Origin: Hyphomicrobiales bacterium
Lineage (GTDB): Bacteria; Pseudomonadota; Alphaproteobacteria; Rhizobiales; Beijerinckiaceae
NCBI GenBank assembly: GCA_900470095.1
Contig: UBZM01000004.1
Coordinates: 32,794-96,793, forward strand
DNA: 64,000 nt
Direction: 5' to 3'
The notes beneath the pieces were generated by a model. The model was not told where the DNA came from. It did not search any database and saw only the letters and a list, made by a program, of their open reading frames with translations. This document shows positions 35,188 to 44,757 of this stretch, in pieces. Within the stretch, counting starts at the first letter, position 1. Each line of letters opens with the position of its first letter. The position numbers and the translations under genes are program-made.

Positions 35188-36663
35188 ATGACCGCCATTC
35201 CCTTCGACAATTCCTACGTCCGCTTCCCCGAGCGCTTCTTCGCGAGAGTAACCCCAAGCGCAGTCCGTTCGCCGCGGCTCCTGCGACTGAACACGGCGCT
35301 CGCGGAACAGCTCGGCCTTGATCCGGTCTGGCTGGCGGGTCCCGACGGCACGGAGATGCTTGCAGGCAACCGTGTTGCCGAAGGCGCCGAGCCCATTGCC
35401 ACGGCCTATGCCGGTCACCAGTTCGGCGGGTTCAGCCCGCAGCTCGGCGACGGACGCGCCGTCCTGCTCGGAGAGGTGATCGATCGCGATGGCAAGCGCC
35501 GCGACATCCAGCTCAAGGGTGCAGGGCTGACACCGTTCTCGCGTCGGGGCGATGGGCGGGCGGCACTGGGGCCGGTGCTGCGGGAGTATATCGTCAGCGA
35601 GGCGATGGCTGCATTGGGCGTGCCGACGACGCGCGCGCTCGCCGCAGTGTTGACGGGCGAAACGGTCAGGCGCGAGACGCTGCTCCCCGGAGCGGTGCTG
35701 ACCCGCGTCGCCTCCAGCCATATCAGGATCGGGACATTCCAGTTCTTCGCGGCCCGCAGTGATGTCGAGGGACTGCGCCTCCTCGCCGACCACGTCATCG
35801 CCCGGCACTATCCTGATGTCAGGGCCAGCACAGCACCGTATCTGGCCTTGCTGGAGGCCGTCATCGCCGTACAGGCTGCACTTGTCGCGCGTTGGATGCA
35901 GATCGGGTTCATCCATGGCGTGATGAACACCGACAACATGTCGATTGCGGGCGAAACGCTGGACTATGGGCCGTGCGCCTTCATGGATGCCTACGACCCG
36001 GGCACGGTGTTCAGCGCCATCGACGAGCGCGGGCGTTACGCCTATGGCAACCAGCCGCCCGTCGCGCGCTGGAATCTGACACGATTCGCCGAAGCGCTGC
36101 TCCCCCTGCTGGCCGACGACCAGGACCACGCGGTTGAGTTGGCCCAGGCGGCGCTGAACCAGTTCGATGAGCTGTTCCAAAGTGCATTGATCGGTGGTTT
36201 CCGCCGCAAGCTCGGGCTCTTCGTCGATGAGGCGGATGATGTCGTGATGATCAAGACCCTGCTCGACACGATGCAGCGCGGCCAGGCCGATTTCACGCTC
36301 GTGTTCCGGCGGTTGAGCTCGGATGGGACAGCGGCTGCGGCAGGGAGCGCTTGCCGCGACCTGTTCGGCAATCCCGCGGAGTTCGACAACTGGGAAAACG
36401 CCTGGCAGCAACGGCTGGCGCGCGAAGCCATTTCTCCCGCGGAACGGGTGAAGACGATGCGCGCAGTGAACCCGCTGTTCATCCCCCGCAACCATCGTGT
36501 CGAGGTCGCAATCGAGGCGGCCGTGGAGCGGCAAGATCTCGCTTCCTTCGAGGACTTGCTGGCGGTTCTGGCAAATCCCTATGACGAGCAGCCAGGGCGG
36601 GAGGACTACGCCCGCCCCCCGGCGGCTCATGAGCGCGTGCTCGCGACGTTCTGCGGAACCTGA
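35188..36663 (+). CDS. selO: Protein adenylyltransferase SelO (YdiU family)
   Basis: 491 aa. Seen: NSYVRFPERFFARVTP, YAGHQFGGFSPQLGDGRA, LKGAGLTPFSRRGDGRAALG, and DNMSIAGETLDYGPCAFMD, all SelO hallmarks, and a C-terminus RPPAAHERVLATFCGT with the Cys-containing end of the family. Known: pseudokinase fold that transfers AMP to protein hydroxyls, linked to oxidative stress. Stands alone; 68 bp after the ATPase gene. Confidence 0.96.
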   Translation: MTAIPFDNSYVRFPERFFARVTPSAVRSPRLLRLNTALAEQLGLDPVWLAGPDGTEMLAGNRVAEGAEPIATAYAGHQFGGFSPQLGDGRAVLLGEVIDRDGKRRDIQLKGAGLTPFSRRGDGRAALGPVLREYIVSEAMAALGVPTTRALAAVLTGETVRRETLLPGAVLTRVASSHIRIGTFQFFAARSDVEGLRLLADHVIARHYPDVRASTAPYLALLEAVIAVQAALVARWMQIGFIHGVMNTDNMSIAGETLDYGPCAFMDAYDPGTVFSAIDERGRYAYGNQPPVARWNLTRFAEALLPLLADDQDHAVELAQAALNQFDELFQSALIGGFRRKLGLFVDEADDVVMIKTLLDTMQRGQADFTLVFRRLSSDGTAAAAGSACRDLFGNPAEFDNWENAWQQRLAREAISPAERVKTMRAVNPLFIPRNHRVEVAIEAAVERQDLASFEDLLAVLANPYDEQPGREDYARPPAAHERVLATFCGT

Positions 36664-36799
36664 ATTCTGCCGGGCGGGTTCCGGGCCGGGGTCTGTTCGA
36701 AACGCTTAACGACGGGCCCGTTGCCAAATCTCGCCTTGTCGGCTCGCTCTCAAGCCCCCTACTCTCGGTAAGCCGGCCCGTCATTTCGAGTATCCTTCT

Positions 36800-38095
36800 G
36801 TGGCGACACAAGATGCATTCTCCGACCGCCATCATGTGGTCGTGGTCGGCGCCGGGTTCGGCGGGCTCGAGGCGGTCCACCGTCTCGCCGGCGCGCCTGT
36901 CCGGATCACCATCGTTGATCGTCGCAATCACCACCTGTTTCAGCCTCTTCTCTACCAGGTGGCCACCGCCTCGCTCGCGACGTCGGAAATCGCCTGGCCG
37001 ATCCGGCATCTCCTGCGCAAGCGCCCGGAAATCACGACACTCCTGGCCAGCGTCAATGACATCGACCCCGAGGCCAGGCGCGTTATCCTCGACGACGGAT
37101 CCACGCTTGCCTATGACAGTTTGATCGTGGCGACCGGCGCGCGACATGCCTATTTCGGGCATGATGATTGGGAACCCTTCGCGCCCGGCCTGAAGACCCT
37201 CGAGGACGCCACGACGATCAGGCGCCGCATTCTGCTCGCCTTCGAGAAGGCGGAACGGGAAACGGATGCGCTGAAACAGGCTGCACTGCTCACCTTCGTC
37301 ATCATCGGTGCCGGCCCCACCGGCGTCGAACTGGCGGGCACGATTGCCGAACTGGCGGGCTCCACCCTTCCCGAGGACTTCCGCAACATCGATACCCGCA
37401 GGGCGCGCGTGGTGCTGATCGAAGCCGCTCCGCGCGTGCTTGGCGGCTTCGCGCCCGACCTGTCCGCCTATGCCCATCGCGCCCTTGAAGGGCTCGGCGT
37501 CGAGATCTTCCTTGGACAACCAGTGTCGCAGTGCACCGCCGAGGGCGTGGTCTATGGCGACACGACGCTTGCCGCGGCGACGATCATCTGGGCTGCCGGC
37601 GTGCAGGCCTCCCCCGCAGCCGGCTGGCTGGATGCTCCCGCGGACAGGGCCGGACGGGTCAAGGTCGAGCCAGATCTCACCGTACCAGGCAGACCCGAAA
37701 TCTTCGTCATTGGCGACACGGCAAGCGTGGCTGCGCCCGATGGCAGCCCTGTTCCGGGCATCGCGCCCGCAGCCAAGCAACAGGGACAATACGTCGCGAA
37801 GGCAATCCGCCTCCGGCTTCGCGGAGAGCGTGGGCTGCCCGCCTTTCGCTACAAGCACGCGGGCAGTCTGGCGACGATCGGGAAGCGGCTTGCGGTGATC
37901 GATTTCGGCCTTTTCAAGCTCCGCGGCGCACTGGCCTGGTGGCTATGGGGCCTCGCCCATATCTATTTCCTGATCGGCGTCCGCAATCGGGTGAGCGTGG
38001 CGTTGAGTTGGCTGTGGGTTCATACGCGCGACCAGAGAAGCTCGCGCCTGATCACGCAGGGGCGCGAAAACGAAGGCCTGCCGAAACCGCGATAG
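36800..38095 (+). CDS. Type II NADH dehydrogenase (NAD(P)/FAD-dependent oxidoreductase)
   Basis: 431 aa from GTG 36800. Two Rossmann motifs: VVVVGAGFGGLEAV near residue 13 and FVIIGAGPTGVELAG near 165; FAD-site IFVIGDTASV; C-terminal amphipathic/hydrophobic WWLWGLAHIYFLIGVRNR for membrane attachment. Known: non-proton-pumping electron entry from NADH to quinone. No ATG start is seen in frame; upstream 136 bp holds no other feature. Confidence 0.9.
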   Translation: MATQDAFSDRHHVVVVGAGFGGLEAVHRLAGAPVRITIVDRRNHHLFQPLLYQVATASLATSEIAWPIRHLLRKRPEITTLLASVNDIDPEARRVILDDGSTLAYDSLIVATGARHAYFGHDDWEPFAPGLKTLEDATTIRRRILLAFEKAERETDALKQAALLTFVIIGAGPTGVELAGTIAELAGSTLPEDFRNIDTRRARVVLIEAAPRVLGGFAPDLSAYAHRALEGLGVEIFLGQPVSQCTAEGVVYGDTTLAAATIIWAAGVQASPAAGWLDAPADRAGRVKVEPDLTVPGRPEIFVIGDTASVAAPDGSPVPGIAPAAKQQGQYVAKAIRLRLRGERGLPAFRYKHAGSLATIGKRLAVIDFGLFKLRGALAWWLWGLAHIYFLIGVRNRVSVALSWLWVHTRDQRSSRLITQGRENEGLPKPR

Positions 38096-38193
38096 CAACC
38101 CCCAAGGGAAGAAGAGCCCCTGGCTGGCATGCCGCGCCGGCATCGGATGCCCATAAGATCACGTCGCGCGCGGCGCTTTCTCGTCAGCGTGTC

Positions 38194-38949
38194 CTACTTC
38201 GTCCAGCGTTTGTCCCCGATCCGGGAACCGAAGTGATGGGCGAACAGGAGCAGCGCATCGACGACCGGCTGGTCGCTCCCGCCTTCGAAGGCGAATAGCG
38301 GGTAGGAAACGCTGATGGCGATGTTCATGCCCTTGTGCGGATCCTCAAAGGCAACTGAGATGGCTTTCACGCCGTCGAAGAGTTCCTGGTTCGAGATCGC
38401 ATAGCCGCGCAATCGCGACATCGCGACCTCGCGCAGCAAATCGTCGATCGAGACCAGAGTCTGCTTCGTCACGGGGTCGAGCGCTGCAGCAAAGAGACTG
38501 CGTATCTCCGCGTCTGGTTTGACGGCGAGAAGCGCCTTCCCCATGGCGGCTGCATGCGCGGGTAGCCTGTGGCCAGGCTCGACCGTGAACTGGATCGGCT
38601 GCGAGCCGCGCGCCGTCTTGAGGACGACGACCTCGGTGCCGGACAACACGCCCAACCACACCGTGTGCTCGGTCTGACGGGCGAGCTCCTCCATTTCCTT
38701 TTGCGCCTGTTCCACCAGATCGAAATTCCGGTGAAAGCTGGCAGCCAGCTGCACGGCCAGGATGCCCGCCCTGTAGCGCTGCGTCGCCGGATCCTGCTCG
38801 ATCAGCCCCCCGCTCGCCAGCGAAGCCAGCAGTCGCGAGGCGCTGCTGCGGGTGACCTTCAAGTGACGGCTGGTCTCACCAACCCGCAGCTCGCCTCCCG
38901 AATTGACGAGCAATTGCAGTGCACTAACGGCCTTCTCAATCGATTTCAT
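38194..38949 (-). CDS. IclR-family transcriptional regulator
   Basis: 251 aa. Winged HTH: AVSALQLLVNSGGELRVGETSRHLKVTRSSASRLLASLASGGLIEQ; effector domain with HRLPAHAAAMGKALLA and RGYAISNQELFDGVKAISVAF, the IclR signature region. Divergent from a ThDP enzyme with a perfect TGTTGC-N7-GCAACA repeat near the target promoter. Confidence 0.92.
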   Translation of the reverse strand: MKSIEKAVSALQLLVNSGGELRVGETSRHLKVTRSSASRLLASLASGGLIEQDPATQRYRAGILAVQLAASFHRNFDLVEQAQKEMEELARQTEHTVWLGVLSGTEVVVLKTARGSQPIQFTVEPGHRLPAHAAAMGKALLAVKPDAEIRSLFAAALDPVTKQTLVSIDDLLREVAMSRLRGYAISNQELFDGVKAISVAFEDPHKGMNIAISVSYPLFAFEGGSDQPVVDALLLFAHHFGSRIGDKRWTK

Positions 38950-38967
38950 GAGCGCTCGCTTGGCGGC

Positions 38968-38997
38968 TTGACGCCGCGCAGATGTCCTGCGTACGAT
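38968..38997 (+). promoter_or_regulatory. Candidate promoter of ThDP-enzyme operon
   Basis: TTGACG (38968-38973), 18-bp spacer, TACGAT (38992-38997). Reasonable sigma-70 match, placing the transcription start near 39004, directly before the inverted repeat at 39010. Confidence 0.4.
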
Positions 38998-39009
38998 AAA
39001 TAATCAACA

Positions 39010-39028
39010 TGTTGCGTAATAAGCAACA
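39010..39028. promoter_or_regulatory. IclR operator candidate TGTTGC-N7-GCAACA
   Basis: TGTTGC (39010-39015), GTAATAA, GCAACA (39023-39028): perfect 6-bp arms. It is located between the predicted promoter and the start codon at 39057, a position suited to repression by the divergent IclR protein. Confidence 0.6.
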
Positions 39029-39056
39029 CTTTTCCGACTGTCAAGAGGAGACATCC

Positions 39057-40757
39057 ATGCGGGGCACCGGCGGCGCGCTACTTTACGAAACCCTGAAGAG
39101 CTACGGGGTGACCTGCCTGTTCGGCATGGAGGATCCGATCCATGTGTTCCACGCCGTCGACCGCGCATTCACGCGGATCGTCACGGTGCGCGACGAGAAG
39201 CATGCGGCAATCATGGCGCATGGCTACGCCCAGGTGACCGGCCGGCCAGGCGTGTGCGCCGCCACCTTCGGACCGGGCGCGACCAATCTGATCACCGGTC
39301 TGCTGGAGGCACAGCGCTCCTCCGTGCCGGTGATCGCACTCGTCCAGGACCACCCGCTGCGCCTCAAGAACAAGAACGCCAGCAGCGCGCTCGATCATGC
39401 GGTTGCCCTTGCGCCCTACGTGAAGGACGTGACACGCATCGACGCTCCGGAGCAGGCGGCCGACGCAGTGCGCAAGGCCTTCCGGATCGCAACATCGGGG
39501 CGGCCGGGCCCCGTGGTCCTGCTCTGCCCTGGCGATGTCATGGCCGCGGAAGCCGAAGCCCAGACCTGGGCCGACCAAGCCTACACGCATTTCCCGGCCA
39601 ACCGGGTCCGGGCCAGCCGCGAATCCATCGAGAAGGCGGCCGAGTTGCTCGCGACGGCCCAGCGACCGCTGCTGATCGCGGGCGGCGGATCGATCATCTC
39701 CGGTGCCGAAGAGGAAATCCGGATGCTGGCGGAACTGTTCGACATTCCGGTCGCCACAACCATGACCGGGCGCGGAGCTATTGCCGATGCACACCCTCTT
39801 GCTGTGGGCCCGCTCGGCTCCACCACGGGTGGGCGCTATGGTCGCGGGCAGATCTCCAACGCACTGTTCGCCGAGGCCGACGTCGTCTTCGTGCTCGGCT
39901 CGCGTACCGGCCAGATCTGCTACAGCGACTGGTCGCTGCCCAAGCCTGAAACCAAACTGATCCATCTCGATATCGACCCGGCCGAAATCGGCCGAAATTT
40001 CGCGACCGACATCGCCATGGTCGGCGACGTGCGTGATACCCTGCGCGATCTGATGGCCCATTGCGCCGATCGCGGCCTGGCCCGAACCAACCCGAAGACC
40101 AGGGCGCGAATCGACCAGCTGACGGCGAACTGGAGGGCCGAGTTCCGGCCGGTCGCGGAATCGACGCAGACGCCGATCCGGCCCGAACGCCTGCTCGCCG
40201 AAATCTCGGCGCAGGTCGACGAAAAGACCCTCATCGTCACGGATGCCAGCTACATCACCGGCTGGGCGATGAGCCATATCGATGTGCCGGGTTCGGGGCG
40301 CTTCATCCTCTCGCCGCGAGGAACCGGCGGAATCGGCTGGAGCCTGCCCGCCGCAATCGGCGCCAAGATGGCTGATCCGTCGCTCAAGGTCGTCTGCGTG
40401 ACCGGCGACGGCGCCTTTGGCTACGTCATCAACGAGCTCGAAACCGCCGCCCGCTACGGCGTCGATCTCCTCGTCGTCGTGTTCAACAACGGCACCCTCG
40501 GTTTCCAGCGGCATTGGGAGCAGAAGGTGATGGGCCGCTATCTCGAGTGCGACTTCCTCGACATCGACTATTCGGAAGTCGGTCGAGCCCTGAAATGCCG
40601 CGGCGAGCGCGTCACGGATCCGGAGGCGATCGCCGCGACCCTGACCGCAGGCCTTGCTGCCGATGGTCCCTTCGTCATCGACGTCGTCATTGATCCCAAC
40701 GCCACGGCACCGATCGTCGGCTTCGAGACCATCCTCGCCCGCGACGCGGTCCATTGA
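39057..40757 (+). CDS. ThDP-dependent enzyme (acetolactate synthase / 2-oxo acid decarboxylase family)
   Basis: 566 aa from ATG 39057 after AGAGGAGAC; an upstream ATG at 39009 would place the operator inside the gene. Three ThDP domains: N-terminal with the Glu of RDEKHAAIMAHGYAQ, central FAD/nucleotide-like domain, C-terminal with GDGAFGYVINELE...NN cofactor motif. No regulatory subunit gene is adjacent, so catabolic rather than branched-chain synthesis. With amino-acid transport and ALDH downstream, I infer decarboxylation of a 2-oxo acid (for instance a deaminated amino acid) to an aldehyde. Confidence 0.88.
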   Translation: MRGTGGALLYETLKSYGVTCLFGMEDPIHVFHAVDRAFTRIVTVRDEKHAAIMAHGYAQVTGRPGVCAATFGPGATNLITGLLEAQRSSVPVIALVQDHPLRLKNKNASSALDHAVALAPYVKDVTRIDAPEQAADAVRKAFRIATSGRPGPVVLLCPGDVMAAEAEAQTWADQAYTHFPANRVRASRESIEKAAELLATAQRPLLIAGGGSIISGAEEEIRMLAELFDIPVATTMTGRGAIADAHPLAVGPLGSTTGGRYGRGQISNALFAEADVVFVLGSRTGQICYSDWSLPKPETKLIHLDIDPAEIGRNFATDIAMVGDVRDTLRDLMAHCADRGLARTNPKTRARIDQLTANWRAEFRPVAESTQTPIRPERLLAEISAQVDEKTLIVTDASYITGWAMSHIDVPGSGRFILSPRGTGGIGWSLPAAIGAKMADPSLKVVCVTGDGAFGYVINELETAARYGVDLLVVVFNNGTLGFQRHWEQKVMGRYLECDFLDIDYSEVGRALKCRGERVTDPEAIAATLTAGLAADGPFVIDVVIDPNATAPIVGFETILARDAVH

Positions 40758-40818
40758 TGCGGTCGATCACCTCACGAGAGCCGATCTGTTCAACAGCGCC
40801 ACATAAAAGGGGAAGAGC

Positions 40819-41631
40819 ATGCTGAGAACCATCGCCAACGCACTTGCGTCGGCCGCTGTCGCGGCGGTCGTCGCGCTGTCTGCCTCCGGAGCTTCCGCAG
40901 GCCCCACGCTCGATCGGATCATATCCGAGAAGAAGCTGGTCGTCGGCGTCGCGCCCTGGAACAAGTTCGTCCTGCTGAACCCGAAGACCAGCCAGTACGA
41001 AGGCCTCATCGTCGACGACATTCGCAATCTCGAGGCGATGACCGGCATCAAGGTCGAGCTCGTCAACACGACCTGGAGCGGCCTCGTGGCCGGCCTCCAG
41101 GCCGGCAAATGGGACGTCATCATGAGCGGGCTCGGAGCGACGCCCGAGCGCGCAACGGCGGTCGCGTTTGGAGAGGCCTTCGGTTACCTCTCGTCCACAG
41201 CCATGGTTCGCGCCGATAGCCCGGTACGGACCTTCGCGGACCTGGACAAGGAAGGCAACGTCCTCTCCGTGGTCTCGGGCACCGCTGCCCAGCAATATGC
41301 CCAGCGCACCTTCAAGAAGGCGAAGGTCACGCCGCTTTCCGATACGGGAGCGGCGGTGCTCGAGGTCATGCAAGGGCGGTCGACGGCCTATATCGGCGAT
41401 TCCGTCTCGAATGAGTTGCGCGCTCAGGAGCGCCCGACAGAGCTGCGGAATATCAAGTTCGCCAGCGATCAGACGGAATGGACCAGCATGAACCATGCTG
41501 TCCGATATGCCGATCTCGACCTTCTGGTCTTCCTCGACACCTATGTCCGCTCCATGAAGCTGCGAGGGTGGTACCGCACCCTCGCCGAGAAATGGAACCT
41601 GCCGCCTGAACTGGCTGTAGGGCCGCGCTAG
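40819..41631 (+). CDS. Polar amino acid-type ABC transporter substrate-binding protein
   Basis: 270 aa, signal peptide with ASA cleavage near residue 27. Mature part: LDRIISEKKLVVGVAPWNKFVLLNPKTSQYEGLIVDDIRNLE.., WSGLVAGLQAGKWDVIMSGLGATPERATAVAF, WYRTLAEKWNLP, the SBP_bac_3 pattern. Second gene of the IclR-controlled operon; its permease and ATPase follow. Confidence 0.9.
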   Translation: MLRTIANALASAAVAAVVALSASGASAGPTLDRIISEKKLVVGVAPWNKFVLLNPKTSQYEGLIVDDIRNLEAMTGIKVELVNTTWSGLVAGLQAGKWDVIMSGLGATPERATAVAFGEAFGYLSSTAMVRADSPVRTFADLDKEGNVLSVVSGTAAQQYAQRTFKKAKVTPLSDTGAAVLEVMQGRSTAYIGDSVSNELRAQERPTELRNIKFASDQTEWTSMNHAVRYADLDLLVFLDTYVRSMKLRGWYRTLAEKWNLPPELAVGPR

Positions 41632-41647
41632 CCGACGAACCAGGCAA

Positions 41648-41676
41648 GGGGCGGACGCCCGTCGCGTATCCGCCCC
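41648..41676 (+). terminator. Intra-operon stem-loop after binding-protein gene
   Basis: GGGGCGGA (41648-41655) pairs with TCCGCCCC (41669-41676), 13-nt loop, in the gap between binding protein and permease. Such hairpins usually reduce downstream expression or stabilise the upstream mRNA, so that binding protein exceeds permease. Confidence 0.45.
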
Positions 41677-41718
41677 CTGTCACGTCTCTGCTCCGGAAAA
41701 TGCTGGTCGAATGAGATC

Positions 41719-42387
41719 ATGAATTACACATTTCAATTCGGCGTTCTGACCGAATACGGGCCCTATCTCGCGGGCGGCCTCTGGCACGCGTGGTGGACGA
41801 GTTTTCCCAGCATCATCATCACGACCATTCTCGGCGTCGTACTGGCGGCGATGAGCATGTCGCGGCGCTGGTTGCTGCGCGGCGCCTCGGTGGTCTTCGT
41901 CGACCTGTTCCGCACGCTTCCCGTCGTGGTCCTGCTGATCTGGATCCACTATGTCATGCCGATCCTGACAGGAGTTTCGTTTTCTCCGACCGTGAGCTCG
42001 ATCATCGCGCTATCCCTGAACGGGGCTGCACTTGCCTGCGAAGCGTTTCGCGGCGGCCTTGAGGCGATCCCGGCCACGCAAACCCAGGCCGCACAGTCCC
42101 TCGGGTTCTCGCGCTGGAAAGTGATGCGTTACATCACGCTGCCTCAGGCTTTCTTCGCGACCCTGCCGTCCCTCACCAATGTCCACATCACAGTCATCAA
42201 GAACGTGACCGTGACAGTGCTGATCGCGGTACCGGAGGTGATGTTCCGGGCTCAGGAACTGACGGTCCAATTCTTCCGCCCGCTTGAGTTCTATACTGGC
42301 GCAGCCGTTCTGTATGTGGCGCTTATCTGGGGGTACGCCCTGCTCATGCGGATGCTCGAAAGGCTTCAAAAATGGCAACCGATCTGA
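41719..42387 (+). CDS. Polar amino acid-type ABC transporter permease
   Basis: 222 aa, about five membrane segments. Seen: DLFRTLPVVVLLIWIHYVMP and the EAA loop EAFRGGLEAIPATQTQAAQSLGFSRWKVMRYITLPQAF of the HisM/GlnP family. The 3' end overlaps the ATPase start by 16 bp. Confidence 0.92.
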   Translation: MNYTFQFGVLTEYGPYLAGGLWHAWWTSFPSIIITTILGVVLAAMSMSRRWLLRGASVVFVDLFRTLPVVVLLIWIHYVMPILTGVSFSPTVSSIIALSLNGAALACEAFRGGLEAIPATQTQAAQSLGFSRWKVMRYITLPQAFFATLPSLTNVHITVIKNVTVTVLIAVPEVMFRAQELTVQFFRPLEFYTGAAVLYVALIWGYALLMRMLERLQKWQPI

Positions 42388-43154
42388 TGACGGGCGCACC
42401 GGCAGCCTCGGCTCAGGCCTTCATCCGTATTCGCGACGTCCACAAATCCTATGGTGCCGTCAGCGTGCTCAACGGCATTTCCCTCGACGTCGCACAGGGC
42501 GAAGTGCTGGTGCTCTGCGGCCCCAGCGGTTGCGGCAAGAGCACGCTGCTGCGCTGCATCAACGGCCTCGAGACGATCAATCGCGGCGATATCTGCGTGG
42601 GCGGGCGCAATGTCGAAACGGCCAATCCCGATACGTTGCAGAGAATTCGCCTGTCCACGGGCTTCGTCTTCCAGAACTTCAATCTGTTCCCGCACATGAC
42701 GGCGCTTGAGAACATCACCATCGCGCCGATGAAGATTCTCGGGACGCCGCCCCGCATCGCGACGGAACAGGGCAGAAAGCTGCTCGAACAGGTCGGCATG
42801 GCGGAGAAGGCGAATGTCTATCCGTTCCAGCTCTCAGGCGGGCAGCGTCAACGCGTGGCGATCGCCCGGGCGCTGGCGATGAACCCCACCCTGATGCTGT
42901 TCGACGAGCCGACATCGGCGCTCGACCCCGAGATGCGCGAGGAGGTTCTCCAGGTCATCCGCAAGGTGCACCAGGAGCACAACATGACAATGGTCGTGGT
43001 GACCCACGAAATCGGGTTCGCCAAGAGCGTTGCCAGCCGGGCCATGCTGCTCGACGCCGGACAGATCGTCGAGGAGGCCCCGGCCCGCGCCTTCTTCGAG
43101 AACCCGGCCGAGGAACGCACCCGCCGCTTCCTGCGCGCCATCATCAACGATTGA
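42372..43154 (+). CDS. Polar amino acid-type ABC transporter ATP-binding protein (GlnQ-like)
   Basis: 260 aa. Walker A GPSGCGKST, GFVFQNFNLFPHMTALENI, signature [17 protein letters not shown], Walker [27 protein letters not shown]: the GlnQ/HisP pattern. Starts inside the permease gene. Confidence 0.94.
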   Translation: MATDLMTGAPAASAQAFIRIRDVHKSYGAVSVLNGISLDVAQGEVLVLCGPSGCGKSTLLRCINGLETINRGDICVGGRNVETANPDTLQRIRLSTGFVFQNFNLFPHMTALENITIAPMKILGTPPRIATEQGRKLLEQVGMAEKANVYPFQLSGGQRQRVAIARALAMNPTLMLFDEPTSALDPEMREEVLQVIRKVHQEHNMTMVVVTHEIGFAKSVASRAMLLDAGQIVEEAPARAFFENPAEERTRRFLRAIIND

Positions 43155-43228
43155 TCTTTCGCGATTGCCTTCCCCTCGCGCAGCGCCGGCATTCATCTGC
43201 CGGTGCGCCGCCACACGAGTCCCCTGCA

Positions 43229-44671
43229 ATGGTCCAGCCGAACTACATTGGCGGAGAGTGGCGTCACGCAAGTGAGGCCATCGCCAACATCAATCCGTCG
43301 AACACCAATGACATCGTCGCCCATTACGCGCAGGCCAATCATGCCGACGTGCAAGACGCCATCGAGGCGGCAGCGACGGCCTTCCCGGCCTGGTCGCGCT
43401 CCTCGATCCAGCTCCGGCACGATATCCTGAAGAGTGTCGGCGACGAGATTCTCGCTCGCAAGGACGAACTCGGGATGCTGCTCTCCCGTGAGGAGGGCAA
43501 GGTGCTGGCCGACGGCATTGGCGAGGTCGTACGGGCCGGACAGATCTTCCACTTCTTTGCCGGTGAGTGCCTGCGCCTGGCAGGCGACAGGTTGGCCTCG
43601 ATACGTCCAGGCGTCGAGGTCGACATCACCCGCGAGCCCGTTGGCGTCGTCGGCCTGATCACGCCTTGGAACTTTCCCATCGCGATTCCGGCCTGGAAGA
43701 TCGCGCCTGCCCTCGCCTATGGAAACTGCATCGTCCTCAAGCCTGCCGAACTGGTGCCGGGTTCCGCGCATGCGCTGGCTGACATCCTTGCCAGAGCCGG
43801 CCTCCCGGCCGGCGTCTTCAACCTCGTGATGGGATCGGGATCTGTCGTCGGCGAGGCGATCCTGCGCAGCGATAACGTGGACGCGATCTCCTTCACTGGC
43901 TCTGTCACCACCGGCCGCAAGGTCGCAGAGGCCTGCGTCGCATCCGACCGGATGAAGAAGATGCAGCTCGAAATGGGCGGGAAGAACCCGCTTGTCGTGC
44001 TCGACGATGCCGATATCGACGTGGCGGTTGCCTGTGCGCTCAATAGCGCCTTCTACCAGACGGGCCAACGCTGCACCGCCGCGTCCCGACTGATCGTCAC
44101 CGACCAGATCCATGACCGTTTCGTGGAACGCCTGATCGATGCCATGCGCGGGCTCGTCGTCGACGATGCGCTCAAGCCGACAGCAAGCATCGGACCCGTG
44201 GTCGACCAGAGGCAACTCGACCAGGACCTGCGCTATATCCGCCTTGGTCAGGACGAAGGCGGTAGGCTCGCTTCCGGCGGTGAGGTTCTCGCGCGCTCCA
44301 CGCCTGGATTCTATCTGTCGCCGGCGTTGTTCACCGACATTGACCAGACCATGCGGATCGCCCGCGAGGAGATCTTCGGCCCCGTCGCAGCAGTCATCCG
44401 CGTCAAGGATTATGACGCCGCGCTTGTCGCCGCCAACGATACCAGGTTCGGTCTCTCGGCCGGCATCTGCACCAGCAGCCTCAAATATGCGAGCCACTTC
44501 AAACGCAACGCGGAGGCTGGAACGGTCATGGTCAATCTTCCGACCGCGGGCACGGATTATCACGCGCCCTTCGGTGGCCGCAAAGGTTCGTCCTACGGCC
44601 CCCGGGAACAGGGCCGCTACGCGCAGGAATTCTACACGACCGTGAAGACCGCCTACACGCTTCCGGTCTAG
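43229..44671 (+). CDS. Aldehyde dehydrogenase (NAD(P)-dependent, ALDH superfamily)
   Basis: 480 aa from ATG 43229 (MVQPNYIGGEWRHA); the frame from 43151 overlaps the ATPase and adds a foreign leader. Seen: TPWNFPIAIPAWKIAPALAYGN, cofactor FTGSVTTGRKVAEAC, general base LEMGGKNPL, nucleophile GQRCTAASR, EEIFGPVAAVI. Close in type to 2,5-dioxovalerate/succinate semialdehyde dehydrogenases. Expected to oxidise the aldehyde made by the ThDP enzyme at the head of the operon. Confidence 0.9.
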   Translation: MVQPNYIGGEWRHASEAIANINPSNTNDIVAHYAQANHADVQDAIEAAATAFPAWSRSSIQLRHDILKSVGDEILARKDELGMLLSREEGKVLADGIGEVVRAGQIFHFFAGECLRLAGDRLASIRPGVEVDITREPVGVVGLITPWNFPIAIPAWKIAPALAYGNCIVLKPAELVPGSAHALADILARAGLPAGVFNLVMGSGSVVGEAILRSDNVDAISFTGSVTTGRKVAEACVASDRMKKMQLEMGGKNPLVVLDDADIDVAVACALNSAFYQTGQRCTAASRLIVTDQIHDRFVERLIDAMRGLVVDDALKPTASIGPVVDQRQLDQDLRYIRLGQDEGGRLASGGEVLARSTPGFYLSPALFTDIDQTMRIAREEIFGPVAAVIRVKDYDAALVAANDTRFGLSAGICTSSLKYASHFKRNAEAGTVMVNLPTAGTDYHAPFGGRKGSSYGPREQGRYAQEFYTTVKTAYTLPV

Positions 44672-44707
44672 CCGCCGGAGAGGTGGAGAAACGGCTGGCC
44701 GAATCAC

Positions 44708-44757
44708 GGGCATTCTTCCGAATGCCCACTACGCCGGGATGGAAGACGTCCGGCGTA
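44708..44757 (+). terminator. Tandem stem-loops after the aldehyde dehydrogenase gene
   Basis: GGGCATTC/GAATGCCC (44708-44715, 44720-44727; TTCC loop), then TACGCCGG/CCGGCGTA (44730-44737, 44750-44757; 12-nt loop). They begin 37 bp after the stop. No T-run; likely end of the IclR-controlled operon. Confidence 0.5.

Noticed and set aside
35179..36630. 483-aa minus-strand frame opposite selO
   Set aside because: Antisense shadow; selO itself is unambiguous.
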